Both the position numbers and the translations under genes were made by a program. Of a DNA stretch of 64,000 nucleotides, positions 52,969-62,796 are shown in pieces (within the stretch, counting starts at the first letter, position 1; the number at the start of each line of letters is the position of its first letter). The notes under the pieces are model-generated. The model was given only the letters and a program-made list of their open reading frames with translations, had not been told where the DNA came from and made no database searches. Source of the stretch: Actinomycetaceae bacterium (GTDB lineage Bacteria; Actinomycetota; Actinomycetes; Actinomycetales; Actinomycetaceae); the NCBI GenBank assembly GCA_030524055.1, contig JAUNHH010000008.1:1-64000 (forward strand), read 5' to 3'.

Positions 52969-54141
52969 CTAGGGTCGAGGTGAAGCCTTGGCGGAGGGTG
53001 GAGTCCATCGAAGGAAAGCAACCACCAGCAAGATGCCAGCAAGTAAAGGCCACGCAATAGGTATTAGCAGGAAAATGAGGCCAAGAAGTATCCATGCAAT
53101 AGAGATAGGAATCATGAGGAGCATTTGCATCCACCACCGTCGAGGGAAGAAAAGGGCCACTATCCACAAAATGCCAATGAGGCTAATTGGATAGGAAAAT
53201 ACGATATAGGCACCACTTAGTGCGTCAGCATCATTCGAGGCGCTGACAAACTTCTCGAACTCTTCTGTGATCGTAAAAGAATAAGCGAGAATAAAGGCGG
53301 CAATAAGGAGAATTCCCGCGGTTATCATATAGGTCGGAGAAGAGCGGGGAATTCTCTCTGAAAAATAATGGTGTGCCACAGAAACATAGACGATAGGGAG
53401 GGCAGCCAAAGGAAGTGGCGAAAATAGAGATTGCCGGATATATCCCTCGATCAGGGCATGAACAAAGGGGGTGAGGGAAATCATCACTGACACAAGCGCA
53501 ACAGCCACTGTAAGGGCGAACACAAGAAAGGAATCTCCTTCCGCAGTATTCGCACCGTTAGGAGGTAAGATCTCGCCCTCCTTTTTGCGCGCCACATTTC
53601 CGACAAGGCACATTACTGAAATAGCAGTCGCCATTGAGAAAAACATATACTGATTAACAACAAGAATGAGGCCGCCAATAATGTGAGTAAGAATGAGTAG
53701 TGCAATTGACATTATGGTCCGACTGCCCCACTGAGTACGGATTCCACTGTCACGGAAGTGAAATAGCGGACGAATAATGAGGAAAATGAGGAGGAGGTAG
53801 AGAATAATAGATATGCCCACAATCCAGGGCAATAGCGGGTCAAGAGGAGCCAAGAATTTGCTATCGCTTAAACGCCGCTCGCCTCGAACATAGAAAAATG
53901 CGAGTGAAATGGATAGCGGAATCCAGATCCCGATTGCGGCGACTATTCCACGTCGTTTTATCTGGCCAAGACTGTGCATGACAATCAAAAGCCCACATAG
54001 GCTAAGTGTTAGTCCTCCAGTAAGCGATACTGCCGTCTGCACAATAATCGCAGGATACGGAGAGAAAAGATAAGCAGAGATACTGCATATCATTGCTCCG
54101 AGCCACGCACACAAAAGTGCTTTTTTATCGACTGAGGTCAT
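52969..54141 (-). CDS. Polytopic membrane protein, tandem paralogue 3
   Basis: A 390-residue membrane protein with 10 or more hydrophobic segments. The N-terminal half is clearly homologous to the next gene upstream: VDKKALLCAWLGAMICSISAY, a FTGG-like turn (SLTGGLTLSLCGLL), IGIWIPLSISLAFFY and APLDPLLPWIVGISIILY recur there. The C-terminus ends with a short proline-rich cytoplasmic stretch. No transporter or enzyme motif was recognised. Last gene of a three-gene unit; its start overlaps the previous stop by four bases. Confidence 0.75.
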   Translation of the reverse strand: MTSVDKKALLCAWLGAMICSISAYLFSPYPAIIVQTAVSLTGGLTLSLCGLLIVMHSLGQIKRRGIVAAIGIWIPLSISLAFFYVRGERRLSDSKFLAPLDPLLPWIVGISIILYLLLIFLIIRPLFHFRDSGIRTQWGSRTIMSIALLILTHIIGGLILVVNQYMFFSMATAISVMCLVGNVARKKEGEILPPNGANTAEGDSFLVFALTVAVALVSVMISLTPFVHALIEGYIRQSLFSPLPLAALPIVYVSVAHHYFSERIPRSSPTYMITAGILLIAAFILAYSFTITEEFEKFVSASNDADALSGAYIVFSYPISLIGILWIVALFFPRRWWMQMLLMIPISIAWILLGLIFLLIPIAWPLLAGILLVVAFLRWTPPSAKASPRP

Positions 54142-55325
54142 TGGGCACCAATCGAAGCAGGCTGACCTTCGCCTGTAGGTTTAGGATTCCAACGGAACAA
54201 AGCTGGTGCCATCACCACGAAAGCCGCAAAAACCGAAATGCCAGGCATTAATGTCACGAGCATTCCTGGTATGAACCACCCAAAAGGCAACGGGAGTAAG
54301 AGGAGAAGCCTTCTCCAGTGCCCCGAAGGAAATGCCATACCCAGCGCCCATAAAATGCCAATAAGGCTAACAGGATAAGCAAAATAGGTGTAGCCTTCAA
54401 GGACGTAGTCAGCGCCAGCTGAAGTCCCGTAATATTCTCCCTGGTCCCCGATCATCGCATACACATTGGCAATGACCGGAGCAATCAAAATGAGCAATGC
54501 AGGCAGAATGAGATGAGCAGGCGACGAACGATGAATCCTTGAGATGAAATACTCCTGCGCAAAAGCAGCATAGAGAACCGGTGCAAGCGCTGTAAGAAGC
54601 AGAGGCAGTATCGGGTTCCCATATTTATTCTCTTCGAGAATCGACCAGACAACTGGAATAGTAGGAATGAGCATCGAAATCAAGGCAACGATCAGCGTCA
54701 GGAAGACAAAAAGAATAACATTTGTGACCCGATTCTTAGCTATATAAGAAATCGGACTTTCACCCCCTTGCTTGCGCACACTATTTGCGGTGATACACAT
54801 TGCCACAATGGAGACAAAAAGTGCAATGAACAAGTGAAAGCTAATAAACAATGCGAGTATGGCGAGAAGGTGGAAAATAATAAGACCTATTGCTGTGACT
54901 CCCATTGTGATACCCCATTTCTGAGGATCATTGACTGGACCCGTAAGTAACATACGGAGAATCTGGGAAAGCAGGAGAACGTAGACGATAATAGAAGCCC
55001 CCAGAACCCAAGGCAGCATAGGGTCAAGAGAACTAAGAAACTCGCTGTTTCTTTGCCGCTGATAACCAAGGGCATAGAAAAAGGCGAAGGCAAGGGATAA
55101 GGGAATCCACAATCCAATAGCTACTGATGCTTTGATGACCGTCACCCTACCGCGGCTATATAAGAGAATAAGCCCAGCAAGCAGACTTAAGGTTACACCG
55201 CCAGTAAATGACAGGATCCCGGAAATGATGGTGCCTGGATACTCTTGAAAAGCGAAGGCGGAAATACAACAGATCATTGCGCCAAACCAGACGCACATAA
55301 GAGCCTTATTGTCAGCGGATTTCAT
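54138..55325 (-). CDS. Polytopic membrane protein, tandem paralogue 2
   Basis: A 395-residue membrane protein, closely parallel to the downstream gene: ADNKALMCVWFGAMICCISAF, LSFTGGVTLSLLAGL, VAIGLWIPLSLAFAFFYALG and SSLDPMLPWVLGASIIVY. Both also share SRIHRSSPAHLI/ERIPRSSPTYMI and YPVSLIGILWALG/YPISLIGILWIVA. About ten membrane spans. The shared family features suggest a gene duplication. Not recognised functionally. Confidence 0.75.
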   Translation of the reverse strand: MKSADNKALMCVWFGAMICCISAFAFQEYPGTIISGILSFTGGVTLSLLAGLILLYSRGRVTVIKASVAIGLWIPLSLAFAFFYALGYQRQRNSEFLSSLDPMLPWVLGASIIVYVLLLSQILRMLLTGPVNDPQKWGITMGVTAIGLIIFHLLAILALFISFHLFIALFVSIVAMCITANSVRKQGGESPISYIAKNRVTNVILFVFLTLIVALISMLIPTIPVVWSILEENKYGNPILPLLLTALAPVLYAAFAQEYFISRIHRSSPAHLILPALLILIAPVIANVYAMIGDQGEYYGTSAGADYVLEGYTYFAYPVSLIGILWALGMAFPSGHWRRLLLLLPLPFGWFIPGMLVTLMPGISVFAAFVVMAPALFRWNPKPTGEGQPASIGAQ

Positions 55326-55339
55326 AGAGTCCCCTTTCT

Positions 55340-56584
55340 TTAAGACGAGGCTGGCTGGAGATATTCTTCCGGTGCATATGAATGAGTCCTGACCAGAAGA
55401 ACCACGGAAAAAATAGAGATAATCGCCGGATACGGATCAATGAGAGGCGCATATAATATCGATCCCCAAATTGACATGAGCCACGCAAATGCAATAACGA
55501 TTCCTAGAAGCCATTTCAGCGCCAATCCGATTCTCACTCTAATATCGAGGTAATAAAGAATGCCTGCCAGTGTAATCAAGAAAAGAATAAGTGGACTGAT
55601 CAGACTCCCAGCAAAAGGATAGGACAATCGACCCATGATCCACATCGCTATAAGTGCTGAGGAAAAACAGAGAATAGGAAACCAGATTTGGCGAACCTGC
55701 CATCGATTTCTGCTCGTCTCAAAAATGCCCCACGCAATAAGTAGGGTAATAATTTGACTCGGGACCGGATGAAGGAAATCAGTCAACTGCCCAAATGAGA
55801 ACGCCAACCCAATGCCGTTGGCAAAGAGGTGAGAATACACACCCCATAAACCATAAAGAAGAGCATGAACAAGCGCGAGGACAGACAGAAAAGAGACCGC
55901 CCAGGTTGCCTTTTTCGAAATTTCAGGTCTCACACACTCTTTACCCTCATAGGTTTTTGGGGTATGGGCAAAAAGAAGCAGTACCGCCAGCATCACTGTA
56001 TAGAAGACTGTCAGTACCCATGGGTTGACCACGTGGAGGTAAACCCACCCAATATTTCCTGCCAGAAATACGCCTGTCACTACACTCACAGGTCGCGAGC
56101 ATCTGCGGCGACGTAACGCACTGTAGGCAAGTACGGTCAAACTCAGGGAGAGCACAAGCGCGCTCGGAACCTCAAGTGCCAGTGCAGAGAAGAATTCTTC
56201 CGGGAAAGGTGATGTGTCTGGGTAATCCTCACTAGTTCTTCCCACTCCCACGATTAATGCACATAAGGCGCTTGGCAGCCACAGTAGTCCCCCGATTATT
56301 GCGCTACGGGCCTCCACCATCTGCTTTATATAGAGCAATGCTAGAAAGGAAAAGAATGCAGCGCTATTTGCCACCAGGTAGATCAGTATTGGCGCCACAA
56401 AGTGGTTGAGTATTGCCAAGGAGTCGCCGCGTTTCTCCCCTAAGTAATAAGCCAAAGGAATATACGCCACCGCACCAGCGATAATCGCAGCAATAGCGCA
56501 GATTACACCGTTTTTCCTGGTGAGCAATGCAGTAAAGCGCACTTCCACTGCAGATCGGGCAGATATTTGCTTCTCAAGAGACAT
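55340..56584 (-). CDS. Polytopic membrane protein, tandem paralogue 1 (diverged)
   Basis: A 414-residue membrane protein with similar length and density of hydrophobic helices, first of the three-gene unit, 14 bp before paralogue 2. Similarity to the others is weaker: GGLLWLPSALCALIVGVG aligns in position with IWIPLSISLAFF, and the order of long helices is alike. It might be a distant paralogue or just a functionally linked protein. A basic and polar N-terminus (SLEKQISARSAVEVRF) is cytoplasmic. No family was recognised. Confidence 0.7.
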   Translation of the reverse strand: MSLEKQISARSAVEVRFTALLTRKNGVICAIAAIIAGAVAYIPLAYYLGEKRGDSLAILNHFVAPILIYLVANSAAFFSFLALLYIKQMVEARSAIIGGLLWLPSALCALIVGVGRTSEDYPDTSPFPEEFFSALALEVPSALVLSLSLTVLAYSALRRRRCSRPVSVVTGVFLAGNIGWVYLHVVNPWVLTVFYTVMLAVLLLFAHTPKTYEGKECVRPEISKKATWAVSFLSVLALVHALLYGLWGVYSHLFANGIGLAFSFGQLTDFLHPVPSQIITLLIAWGIFETSRNRWQVRQIWFPILCFSSALIAMWIMGRLSYPFAGSLISPLILFLITLAGILYYLDIRVRIGLALKWLLGIVIAFAWLMSIWGSILYAPLIDPYPAIISIFSVVLLVRTHSYAPEEYLQPASS

Positions 56585-56666
56585 AATGCGCCTCTCTCGT
56601 TATCTACCAATGGATCGATCGAGTCCATTGTGCTTATTTTGTATTCCGTTATCCTCCCATAAGAAA

Positions 56667-56700
56667 GAGCGGGGCGCCAGAGATATCTGGCGCCCCGCTC
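56667..56700 (-). terminator. Rho-independent terminator of aspS
   Basis: GAGCGGGGCGCCAGA (56667-56681) pairs perfectly with TCTGGCGCCCCGCTC (56686-56700), a 15-bp stem with the loop GATA. On the minus strand it lies 26 bp after the aspS stop and is followed by TTTCTTAT. Confidence 0.92.
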
Positions 56701-56726
56701 AAAGGCTGGATCAACCGCAACTGGGT

Positions 56727-58565
56727 TTATGAATTCTGTGCCCCGCCCTCGTCAACTGATAATTCCTGCGATTCACCAGCGGATTCTTCACCGCGTTTCT
56801 TCGGTGTCGCATCAACTCCTGCTTCTTTACGTTGTTCAGGAGCAATTGGCGCGGGAGCTTCGGTGAGAGGATCAAATCCGCCACCGGACTTCGGGAATGC
56901 GATGACATCGCGAATGGATTCTGCCTTGGTCAGCAGGGCGACAATACGGTCCCACCCAAATGCGATTCCGCCGTGTGGTGGCGCGCCATATTTAAAGGCC
57001 CCTAAGAGGAAACCAAATTTCTCTTCAGCGGCTTCCTCGTCAATTCCCATGACTTTAAAGACACGCTCTTGCACATCAGCTCGGTGAATACGAATAGAAC
57101 CACCGCCAATTTCATTGCCATTGCACACAATGTCATAGGCATAGGCCAAGGCATTGCCCGGATCTTCATCAAAGCGATCCAACCATTCGGGCTTTGGCGA
57201 AGTAAACGCATGGTGCACAGCGGTCCACGCTGAAGACCCCAAGGCCACGTCCCCTTCAGCTTCAGCCTCACCAGTAGGCTTGAACAAGGGCGCATCCACA
57301 ACCCAGGTAAAGGCCCACGCGTCAGGATCAATCAACTCGCAGCGCTTGCCAATTTCCAGACGTGCTGCGCCCAGGAGTTCGCGCGCAGGGGTCGGCGCAC
57401 CAGCAGCAAAGAAGACACAGTCTCCGGGGGCCGCTCCCACAGCTGCAGCCAGGCCCTGGCGTTCCTCTTCCGTAATATTCTTCGCCACGGGACCGCCCAA
57501 AGTCCCGTCCTCAGCGATTGTCACGTAGGCCAGACCTTTAGCTCCGCGAGCCTTTGCCCATTCCTGCCACTTGTCGAAAGTGCGGCGAGGCTGCGACCCG
57601 CCACCAGGCATCACCACGGCCCCCACATAGGGAGCTTGGAAGACCCGGAAGGTAGTATTCGCGAAGTACTCAGTCAGATCCACTAGCTCCAGACCGAAAC
57701 GCAAATCTGGCTTATCAGAGCCATACTTTTCCATCGCATCGGCATAGGTCATCCGCGGCAGTGGCGTCGGCAAATCAACGTCAATCAGTGCCCAGACATT
57801 CTTCAGAACATCTTCCGCCACAGCAATCACGTCATCTTGCTCAACGAAACTCATCTCAATATCGAGCTGAGTGAACTCAGGTTGACGGTCAGCCCGGAAA
57901 TCCTCATCGCGGTAGCAGCGGGCAATCTGGAAATAGCGTTCCATTCCGCCCACCATCAGCAGCTGTTTAAAGAGCTGAGGTGATTGGGGCAATGCATACC
58001 AGCAGCCGGGCGACAGGCGAGCTGGGACAATAAAGTCACGCGCCCCTTCGGGGGTGGAACGTGTCAGGGTTGGGGTTTCCACCTCAACAAAGTCATGCCC
58101 ATAAAGGGTGTCGCGCGCGGCACGTGACACGGCTGAACGCAAACGCATCGCTTTTTGTGCGCTTTCACGGCGCAGGTCCAGGTAACGGTGACGCAGGCGG
58201 GTTTCTTCGCCAACATTGCCCGCATCTTCAGCGTGGGCAGACACTTGGAAGGGCAGCGGGGCGCTGGTGTTGAGGATCGTAATATCGTCACCCATGACCT
58301 CCACTGCGCCGGTAGCGAGATTAGCGTTCTCATTGCCTTCAGGGCGGGCGGCCACTTCACCGGTGACTTGAAGAACGAATTCACTGCGCAGATCGTGGGC
58401 GACACTTTCATCGCGAACCACCACCTGGACAATTCCGGTGGCATCGCGTAAATCAACAAAAACCACGCCTCCGTGGTCTCGGCGGCGATCGACCCACCCC
58501 GCCAGGGTGACAGTTTTTCCAATGGTGTCGGCACTGAGGGTGCCAATATCGTGTGTGCGCAGCAT
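56727..58565 (-). CDS. aspS: Aspartyl-tRNA synthetase
   Basis: About 612 residues from the ATG at 58565, behind AAAGGACAG (the frame is open to 58697 without support). The OB-fold anticodon-binding domain ([23 protein letters not shown]) is followed by class II motifs: motif 1 region [13 protein letters not shown], motif 2 ([30 protein letters not shown]) and motif 3 ([13 protein letters not shown]), with the bacterial GAD insertion between. It charges tRNA-Asp. The C-terminal tail of about 45 residues is Glu-, Ala- and Ser-rich, and a dispersed motif copy in it (56740-56754) encodes DEGGA six residues from the end. Confidence 0.97.
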   Translation of the reverse strand: MLRTHDIGTLSADTIGKTVTLAGWVDRRRDHGGVVFVDLRDATGIVQVVVRDESVAHDLRSEFVLQVTGEVAARPEGNENANLATGAVEVMGDDITILNTSAPLPFQVSAHAEDAGNVGEETRLRHRYLDLRRESAQKAMRLRSAVSRAARDTLYGHDFVEVETPTLTRSTPEGARDFIVPARLSPGCWYALPQSPQLFKQLLMVGGMERYFQIARCYRDEDFRADRQPEFTQLDIEMSFVEQDDVIAVAEDVLKNVWALIDVDLPTPLPRMTYADAMEKYGSDKPDLRFGLELVDLTEYFANTTFRVFQAPYVGAVVMPGGGSQPRRTFDKWQEWAKARGAKGLAYVTIAEDGTLGGPVAKNITEEERQGLAAAVGAAPGDCVFFAAGAPTPARELLGAARLEIGKRCELIDPDAWAFTWVVDAPLFKPTGEAEAEGDVALGSSAWTAVHHAFTSPKPEWLDRFDEDPGNALAYAYDIVCNGNEIGGGSIRIHRADVQERVFKVMGIDEEAAEEKFGFLLGAFKYGAPPHGGIAFGWDRIVALLTKAESIRDVIAFPKSGGGFDPLTEAPAPIAPEQRKEAGVDATPKKRGEESAGESQELSVDEGGAQNS

Positions 58566-58705
58566 GAGCTGTCCTTTCGTCAGTGCCATCCGCGAGACGG
58601 GCGGCGGCATCAGCAATTCTACGGTGTTCCCTCTTTCGCTTACCTGCTGCACATGTGGATTGACATATTTAGGGTGAATATCTCGTAGGTGCGACAATAG
58701 GGGTT

Positions 58706-60199
58706 ATGCCCCCAACCACTTCCCCATCGGAATACCCTGACTCCACTCCCCTATCTGGGTCAGATGGTGGCAGTAGTGATTCCGCAGACTCATCACCGCA
58801 GCTTGAAGATTCTGGCGCGAAGCCAGCGCATGTGCGCTGGTCTCCTTTAGAAATTGCCCTGATGGTGGGGGCGGTTCTGCTGATCACCATTAATGCCTTT
58901 GAGGCAATGGCAACCACCACGATTATGCCGAATGTGGTGGCAGATTTGGGGGCAGAATCGTGGTTTTCTGTGGCCAGCGGTGCGGCGCTTGCTGCGCAAT
59001 TAACGGCGACAGTCATTGCCGGTGGATTATCGGATTCGCGGGGGCCAAGAATTGTCCTCATTGGGGGTACTGCTGTTTTTCTGGCCGGGGTGCTGATTTG
59101 TGCCACCGCGCCTCATATTGCGGTTTTTGTTGCGGGGCGTCTTATCCAAGGAGTGGGCGGTGGGCTGGTTATTGTTCCGTTATATGTTCTCACTGGCCTA
59201 GTGGGTGATCAATCCCATCGGCCAGCATTTTTTGCGGCCTTTTCCATGGCGTGGGTTTTACCGTCGATTGTTGGGCCGGCTTTAGCTGGCTGGATTACTA
59301 CACAAGTCGGGTGGCGATGGGTTTTTGGCGGGATTCCACTTGTCGCTCTATTGGCGTGCATTCCTTTACTTCGTGTGCTCTACCAGATACCTGAGATTGA
59401 ACGTCAGCCTGCAAGGAAGCTCGGATATTTAACGCTATTTGCTGGGGGCGCGGGTGCGGCAATCTTCCTTTTGCAGTTATCTGGAGCCCTGGAAGGCATT
59501 ATTTCGTGGGCCTTAATTGGCGCTGGTTTTATTCTTCTTGGCATTACTTTGCCGCGTCTTCTCCCCGCGGGAACCCTGACTTTTCGGCAGGGCTTGCCCT
59601 CACTAGTTGCTACACGAGCATGGATGACAGGTGCGTTTACAGGCGCAACTGCGATTTTACCCCTGCTATTACAGCGGGTTCACGAATGGACTACTGAGAG
59701 CGCAGCTATTGCTGTCACAATTGGGTCGGTAGGGTGGTCTTTTGGGTCGCTCATACAATCACGCTTTAATTCTGAGCAGCTACGAGTTCGCTTACCTTTA
59801 ATTGGGACAATTTTGGTGGCAGTTGGCCTTATTCCACTCTCCCTATTGCTGATAAAGAGTGCGCCTTTATGGCCTGTTCTTCTTGGGCTGATTATTGCCG
59901 CTTGCGGTATTGGCCTTGCGCACTCAAGTTTATCCGTACGTATTTTGGATGTGCTGCCACGTAATGAACACGGAAAAGGATCATCGTGGCTGCAGGTTGC
60001 TGATTCCGCGGGCGGAGCTGTCGAATTAGCGGCCACTTCGATTCTTTTGGGATTGTGGGCCCAGGTGGCCACTGATTCTATTGGTTTTACCTATATTCCG
60101 GCTCCGATTTTGGCGATACTTTTTGCGCTGGGTGCAGTTTTTGCTGCTTTCCGCGGTCTCGCTATTTCTTCATCAACGAGGGCGGAGCAAAGCCCTTGA
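58706..60199 (+). CDS. MFS transporter, drug/H+ antiporter-like
   Basis: A 497-residue membrane protein with a Ser/Pro-rich cytoplasmic N-terminus of about 50 residues and 12 to 14 helices. The MFS landmark between helices 2 and 3 (GGLSDSRGPRIVLIGG) and motif C-like region (GRLIQGVGGGLVIVPLY, then MAWVLPSIVGPALAGWITTQVGWRWVFGGI) point to the drug antiporter branch. The substrate is unknown. It is divergent from aspS and converges on the DEAD helicase with a strong shared hairpin. A dispersed motif copy is in the last codons (60175-60188). Confidence 0.87.
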   Translation: MPPTTSPSEYPDSTPLSGSDGGSSDSADSSPQLEDSGAKPAHVRWSPLEIALMVGAVLLITINAFEAMATTTIMPNVVADLGAESWFSVASGAALAAQLTATVIAGGLSDSRGPRIVLIGGTAVFLAGVLICATAPHIAVFVAGRLIQGVGGGLVIVPLYVLTGLVGDQSHRPAFFAAFSMAWVLPSIVGPALAGWITTQVGWRWVFGGIPLVALLACIPLLRVLYQIPEIERQPARKLGYLTLFAGGAGAAIFLLQLSGALEGIISWALIGAGFILLGITLPRLLPAGTLTFRQGLPSLVATRAWMTGAFTGATAILPLLLQRVHEWTTESAAIAVTIGSVGWSFGSLIQSRFNSEQLRVRLPLIGTILVAVGLIPLSLLLIKSAPLWPVLLGLIIAACGIGLAHSSLSVRILDVLPRNEHGKGSSWLQVADSAGGAVELAATSILLGLWAQVATDSIGFTYIPAPILAILFALGAVFAAFRGLAISSSTRAEQSP

Positions 60200-60210
60200 G
60201 ACACAGCGCT

Positions 60211-60254
60211 AGGGGCGACATTTTGGGGTGAGTAAACCCCAAAATGTCGCCCCT
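60211..60254. terminator. Bidirectional terminator hairpin between MFS and DEAD-helicase genes
   Basis: AGGGGCGACATTTTGGGGT (60211-60229) pairs perfectly with ACCCCAAAATGTCGCCCCT (60236-60254), a 19-bp stem with a 6-nt loop, between two convergent stop codons. There is no long T-tract on either side, but the stem is very strong. Confidence 0.8.
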
Positions 60255-60295
60255 CCCACGTGGATTTATGCCACCTATTTAACGGCTAACGGCAC

Positions 60296-62512
60296 TTAGC
60301 TGCGAGGACGCCCAAAACGACGCTCTGACCTACCGGAGTGCCCGTGGCGGTCTCCTGAGCGGCGGTCAAAAGAGGCCCGGTCTCGACGGTCCACCCCGCC
60401 CTCGTGATGATGACGCCCACCACGCTCACGGCGGTCACCATAGTCGCGACGATCTCCGCGCTCTCCGCGCCGGTCTGATCGGTCGAATCCTCCACGACGT
60501 TCTTTCCCGCCGCGATCACCAAAGTCGTCACGGTCATTGAATGAACGGTCGCGGCCACCACCGGGGCCTTCATCTTCACGGATCCGCAGGGCGCGGCCTT
60601 GAACGCGAGCTTTGGCAATGCGGGTCATGGCATCGGGCGCAATATCGCCAGAGATTTCCACCAACGAGAAGGTTGGGAAGATTTCAATATGGCCAATATC
60701 AGTGCCAGCAATACCGCCTTCACCGGTAATGGCGCCGACGATTGCGCCCGGCATTACGCGGTCTTTTTTGCCCACTTCAATACGGTAGCGGCGCCCCGAA
60801 CCGCCCACTGCGCGGCCACCGCCACGGCGACGGGAACCATCACGGCCACCCTTCAACGGACGATCTTTATCGCGTCCGCCTTCAAATGTGGCGGCCACAA
60901 ATTCGCCGGATTCATCGAGTTCTTCTTCGTGACGAATACGTCCCTCGCCACGGCGATCTTTCAGAATGCGCAAGGCGGGACCTTCATCTCCGACGGCTTG
61001 CGCTAAAAGTGCCGCTGCAATATCGGACGCCTCTAAATCAGTGGTGTCATGTATTTCGTCGAGAAGCGTTAAATAGAGATCAAGTCGGCCTCGTTCAATA
61101 CGCGATCCCACATTGTCAAGAATACGACGGGCCCGGAATTCCGAAACGTGCGCGGGGGATGGGATTTGGACTTCTTCCATTGGTGTGCCGGTCAGGCGTT
61201 CAATACGGCGAAGTCGTGAATATTCCCGTGGGGTAAAGAATGTCAGTGAACGCCCTTCGCGTCCCGCACGACCGGTGCGTCCAATGCGGTGAACATAGGC
61301 TTCCGGTTCGCGGGGAACATCGAAATTCACCACTAGCCCAATGCGTTCCACATCGAGTCCGCGCGCGGCCACATCGGTGGCTACTAAAACGTCGAGCGAA
61401 CCATTTTTTAGGCGCTCCACCATTCTTTCGCGTTCAGTCTGGGCAACGTCACCACTAATGCCAGCAGCACGGAATCCACGGCCCGCTAATTCCAGAGAAA
61501 TTTCTTCGACGTCAACGCGGGTGCGCACAAAAACAATGGCAGCATCGGCGCGTTCTGATGCGGAATGCTGGGCACGAGTGGCCAGAACACGCGACAATGC
61601 GCCAATCTTATGCTTATAAGGAACCACCGCGTAGGTTTGATGAATGGTGTCCACCGTAGAGGATTCATCGGAGACCGCAATACGCAGCGGATTTGTCATA
61701 TGGGTGGCTGCAATGCGTTCAATTGTTGCTGGCATTGTGGCTGAGAAAAGCGCGGTAAGACGCTCATCCGGAACCGTTTCGGTAATGGTTTCAACGTCTT
61801 CTGCGAAGCCCATTCGCAGCATTTCGTCAGCTTCATCAAGGACCAACATGCGCACTTGGGTCAGGTCCAAAGCGCCCTTTTCAATAAGGTCAATAATGCG
61901 GCCGGGAGTTCCCACAACAACCTGCGCGCCACGTTTTAACGCGCCAATTTGTGGGCCATAAGCAGAACCACCATAAACGGGGACAACAACCAGGTCTTGG
62001 GTGTGTGCCGCAAAGTTCTCAATGGCCACTGCTGACTGCATTGCTAATTCGCGAGTGGGCGCCAAAACTAATGCTTGAACGTGGAATTCTGCCGGGTCAA
62101 CAATAGTAAGCAGGGGCAGACCGAAGGCCGCCGTTTTACCGGTTCCCGTTTGAGCAATACCCACCACGTCACGGCGTTCTAAAAGGGCAGGAATAGCTTC
62201 AGCCTGAATGGGAGTGGGGGTCACAAAACCCATTTCAGTGACGGCGCTTAACAGCACATCGGGCAAGTCGAGATCTGCGAAAGTCAGGCCGCTGTCGGAG
62301 TCCTCAGGAGCACCGTCGTCAGCCGAGTCTTCTGATTCAGGGTCAGTATCGGTGTCATCAAGGTCTGCGTTGTCATCCTGCTCGTCGAGCAGAGTTTCAT
62401 CATCACCGTCATTGCGGTCAATCACATTGCCATTGTCTTCAACAACAGCAGGATTTACGCCTTCTGGAATGTCGTCTTCAAAAACAAGGTCGCCTACAGG
62501 GTCAATGCTCAT
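60296..62512 (-). CDS. deaD: DEAD-box RNA helicase (DeaD/CsdA type)
   Basis: About 738 residues from the ATG at 62512, with AGGACC upstream (the frame is open to 62635 without support). An acidic N-terminal stretch of about 70 residues precedes the helicase core: Q motif (GFVTPTPIQAEAIPALL), AQTGTGKTAAFGLP, VLDEADEML, LFSATMP, VATDVAARGLDVERIG and HRIGRTGRAGREG. It continues with a DbpA-like RNA-binding domain (GKKDRVMPGAIVGAITGEGGIAGTDIGHIEIF) and an Arg/Gly/Asp-rich tail. It unwinds structured RNA in ribosome assembly, mRNA decay or cold adaptation. A dispersed motif copy lies in the RGG tail (60393-60407). Confidence 0.93.
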   Translation of the reverse strand: MSIDPVGDLVFEDDIPEGVNPAVVEDNGNVIDRNDGDDETLLDEQDDNADLDDTDTDPESEDSADDGAPEDSDSGLTFADLDLPDVLLSAVTEMGFVTPTPIQAEAIPALLERRDVVGIAQTGTGKTAAFGLPLLTIVDPAEFHVQALVLAPTRELAMQSAVAIENFAAHTQDLVVVPVYGGSAYGPQIGALKRGAQVVVGTPGRIIDLIEKGALDLTQVRMLVLDEADEMLRMGFAEDVETITETVPDERLTALFSATMPATIERIAATHMTNPLRIAVSDESSTVDTIHQTYAVVPYKHKIGALSRVLATRAQHSASERADAAIVFVRTRVDVEEISLELAGRGFRAAGISGDVAQTERERMVERLKNGSLDVLVATDVAARGLDVERIGLVVNFDVPREPEAYVHRIGRTGRAGREGRSLTFFTPREYSRLRRIERLTGTPMEEVQIPSPAHVSEFRARRILDNVGSRIERGRLDLYLTLLDEIHDTTDLEASDIAAALLAQAVGDEGPALRILKDRRGEGRIRHEEELDESGEFVAATFEGGRDKDRPLKGGRDGSRRRGGGRAVGGSGRRYRIEVGKKDRVMPGAIVGAITGEGGIAGTDIGHIEIFPTFSLVEISGDIAPDAMTRIAKARVQGRALRIREDEGPGGGRDRSFNDRDDFGDRGGKERRGGFDRSDRRGERGDRRDYGDRRERGGRHHHEGGVDRRDRASFDRRSGDRHGHSGRSERRFGRPRS

Positions 62513-62796
62513 GGTGGTCCTAGGGATCGAGAAAGGAACATCGAAACCGGGATCTATGCCGGCCGGGCCACAGGGGGCCTTCGGCGCGGCCCCATCACAA
62601 CCACAACACTCCTCAGTTATCCTGGGAGTCATCACAGCAGGCAGCGCCTCATCGCAGGAAATAGCTTAATAGTGCGGCGATGAAAAATACCTATTCCTTG
62701 CCATGACATCTGTCACCGGAATGGGATGGAGAATCAGGGTTAAATCAGTGATCTCCCTCAGTGTATTTGTCGCAGGTCGGCGCATAGTCTGGAGAC

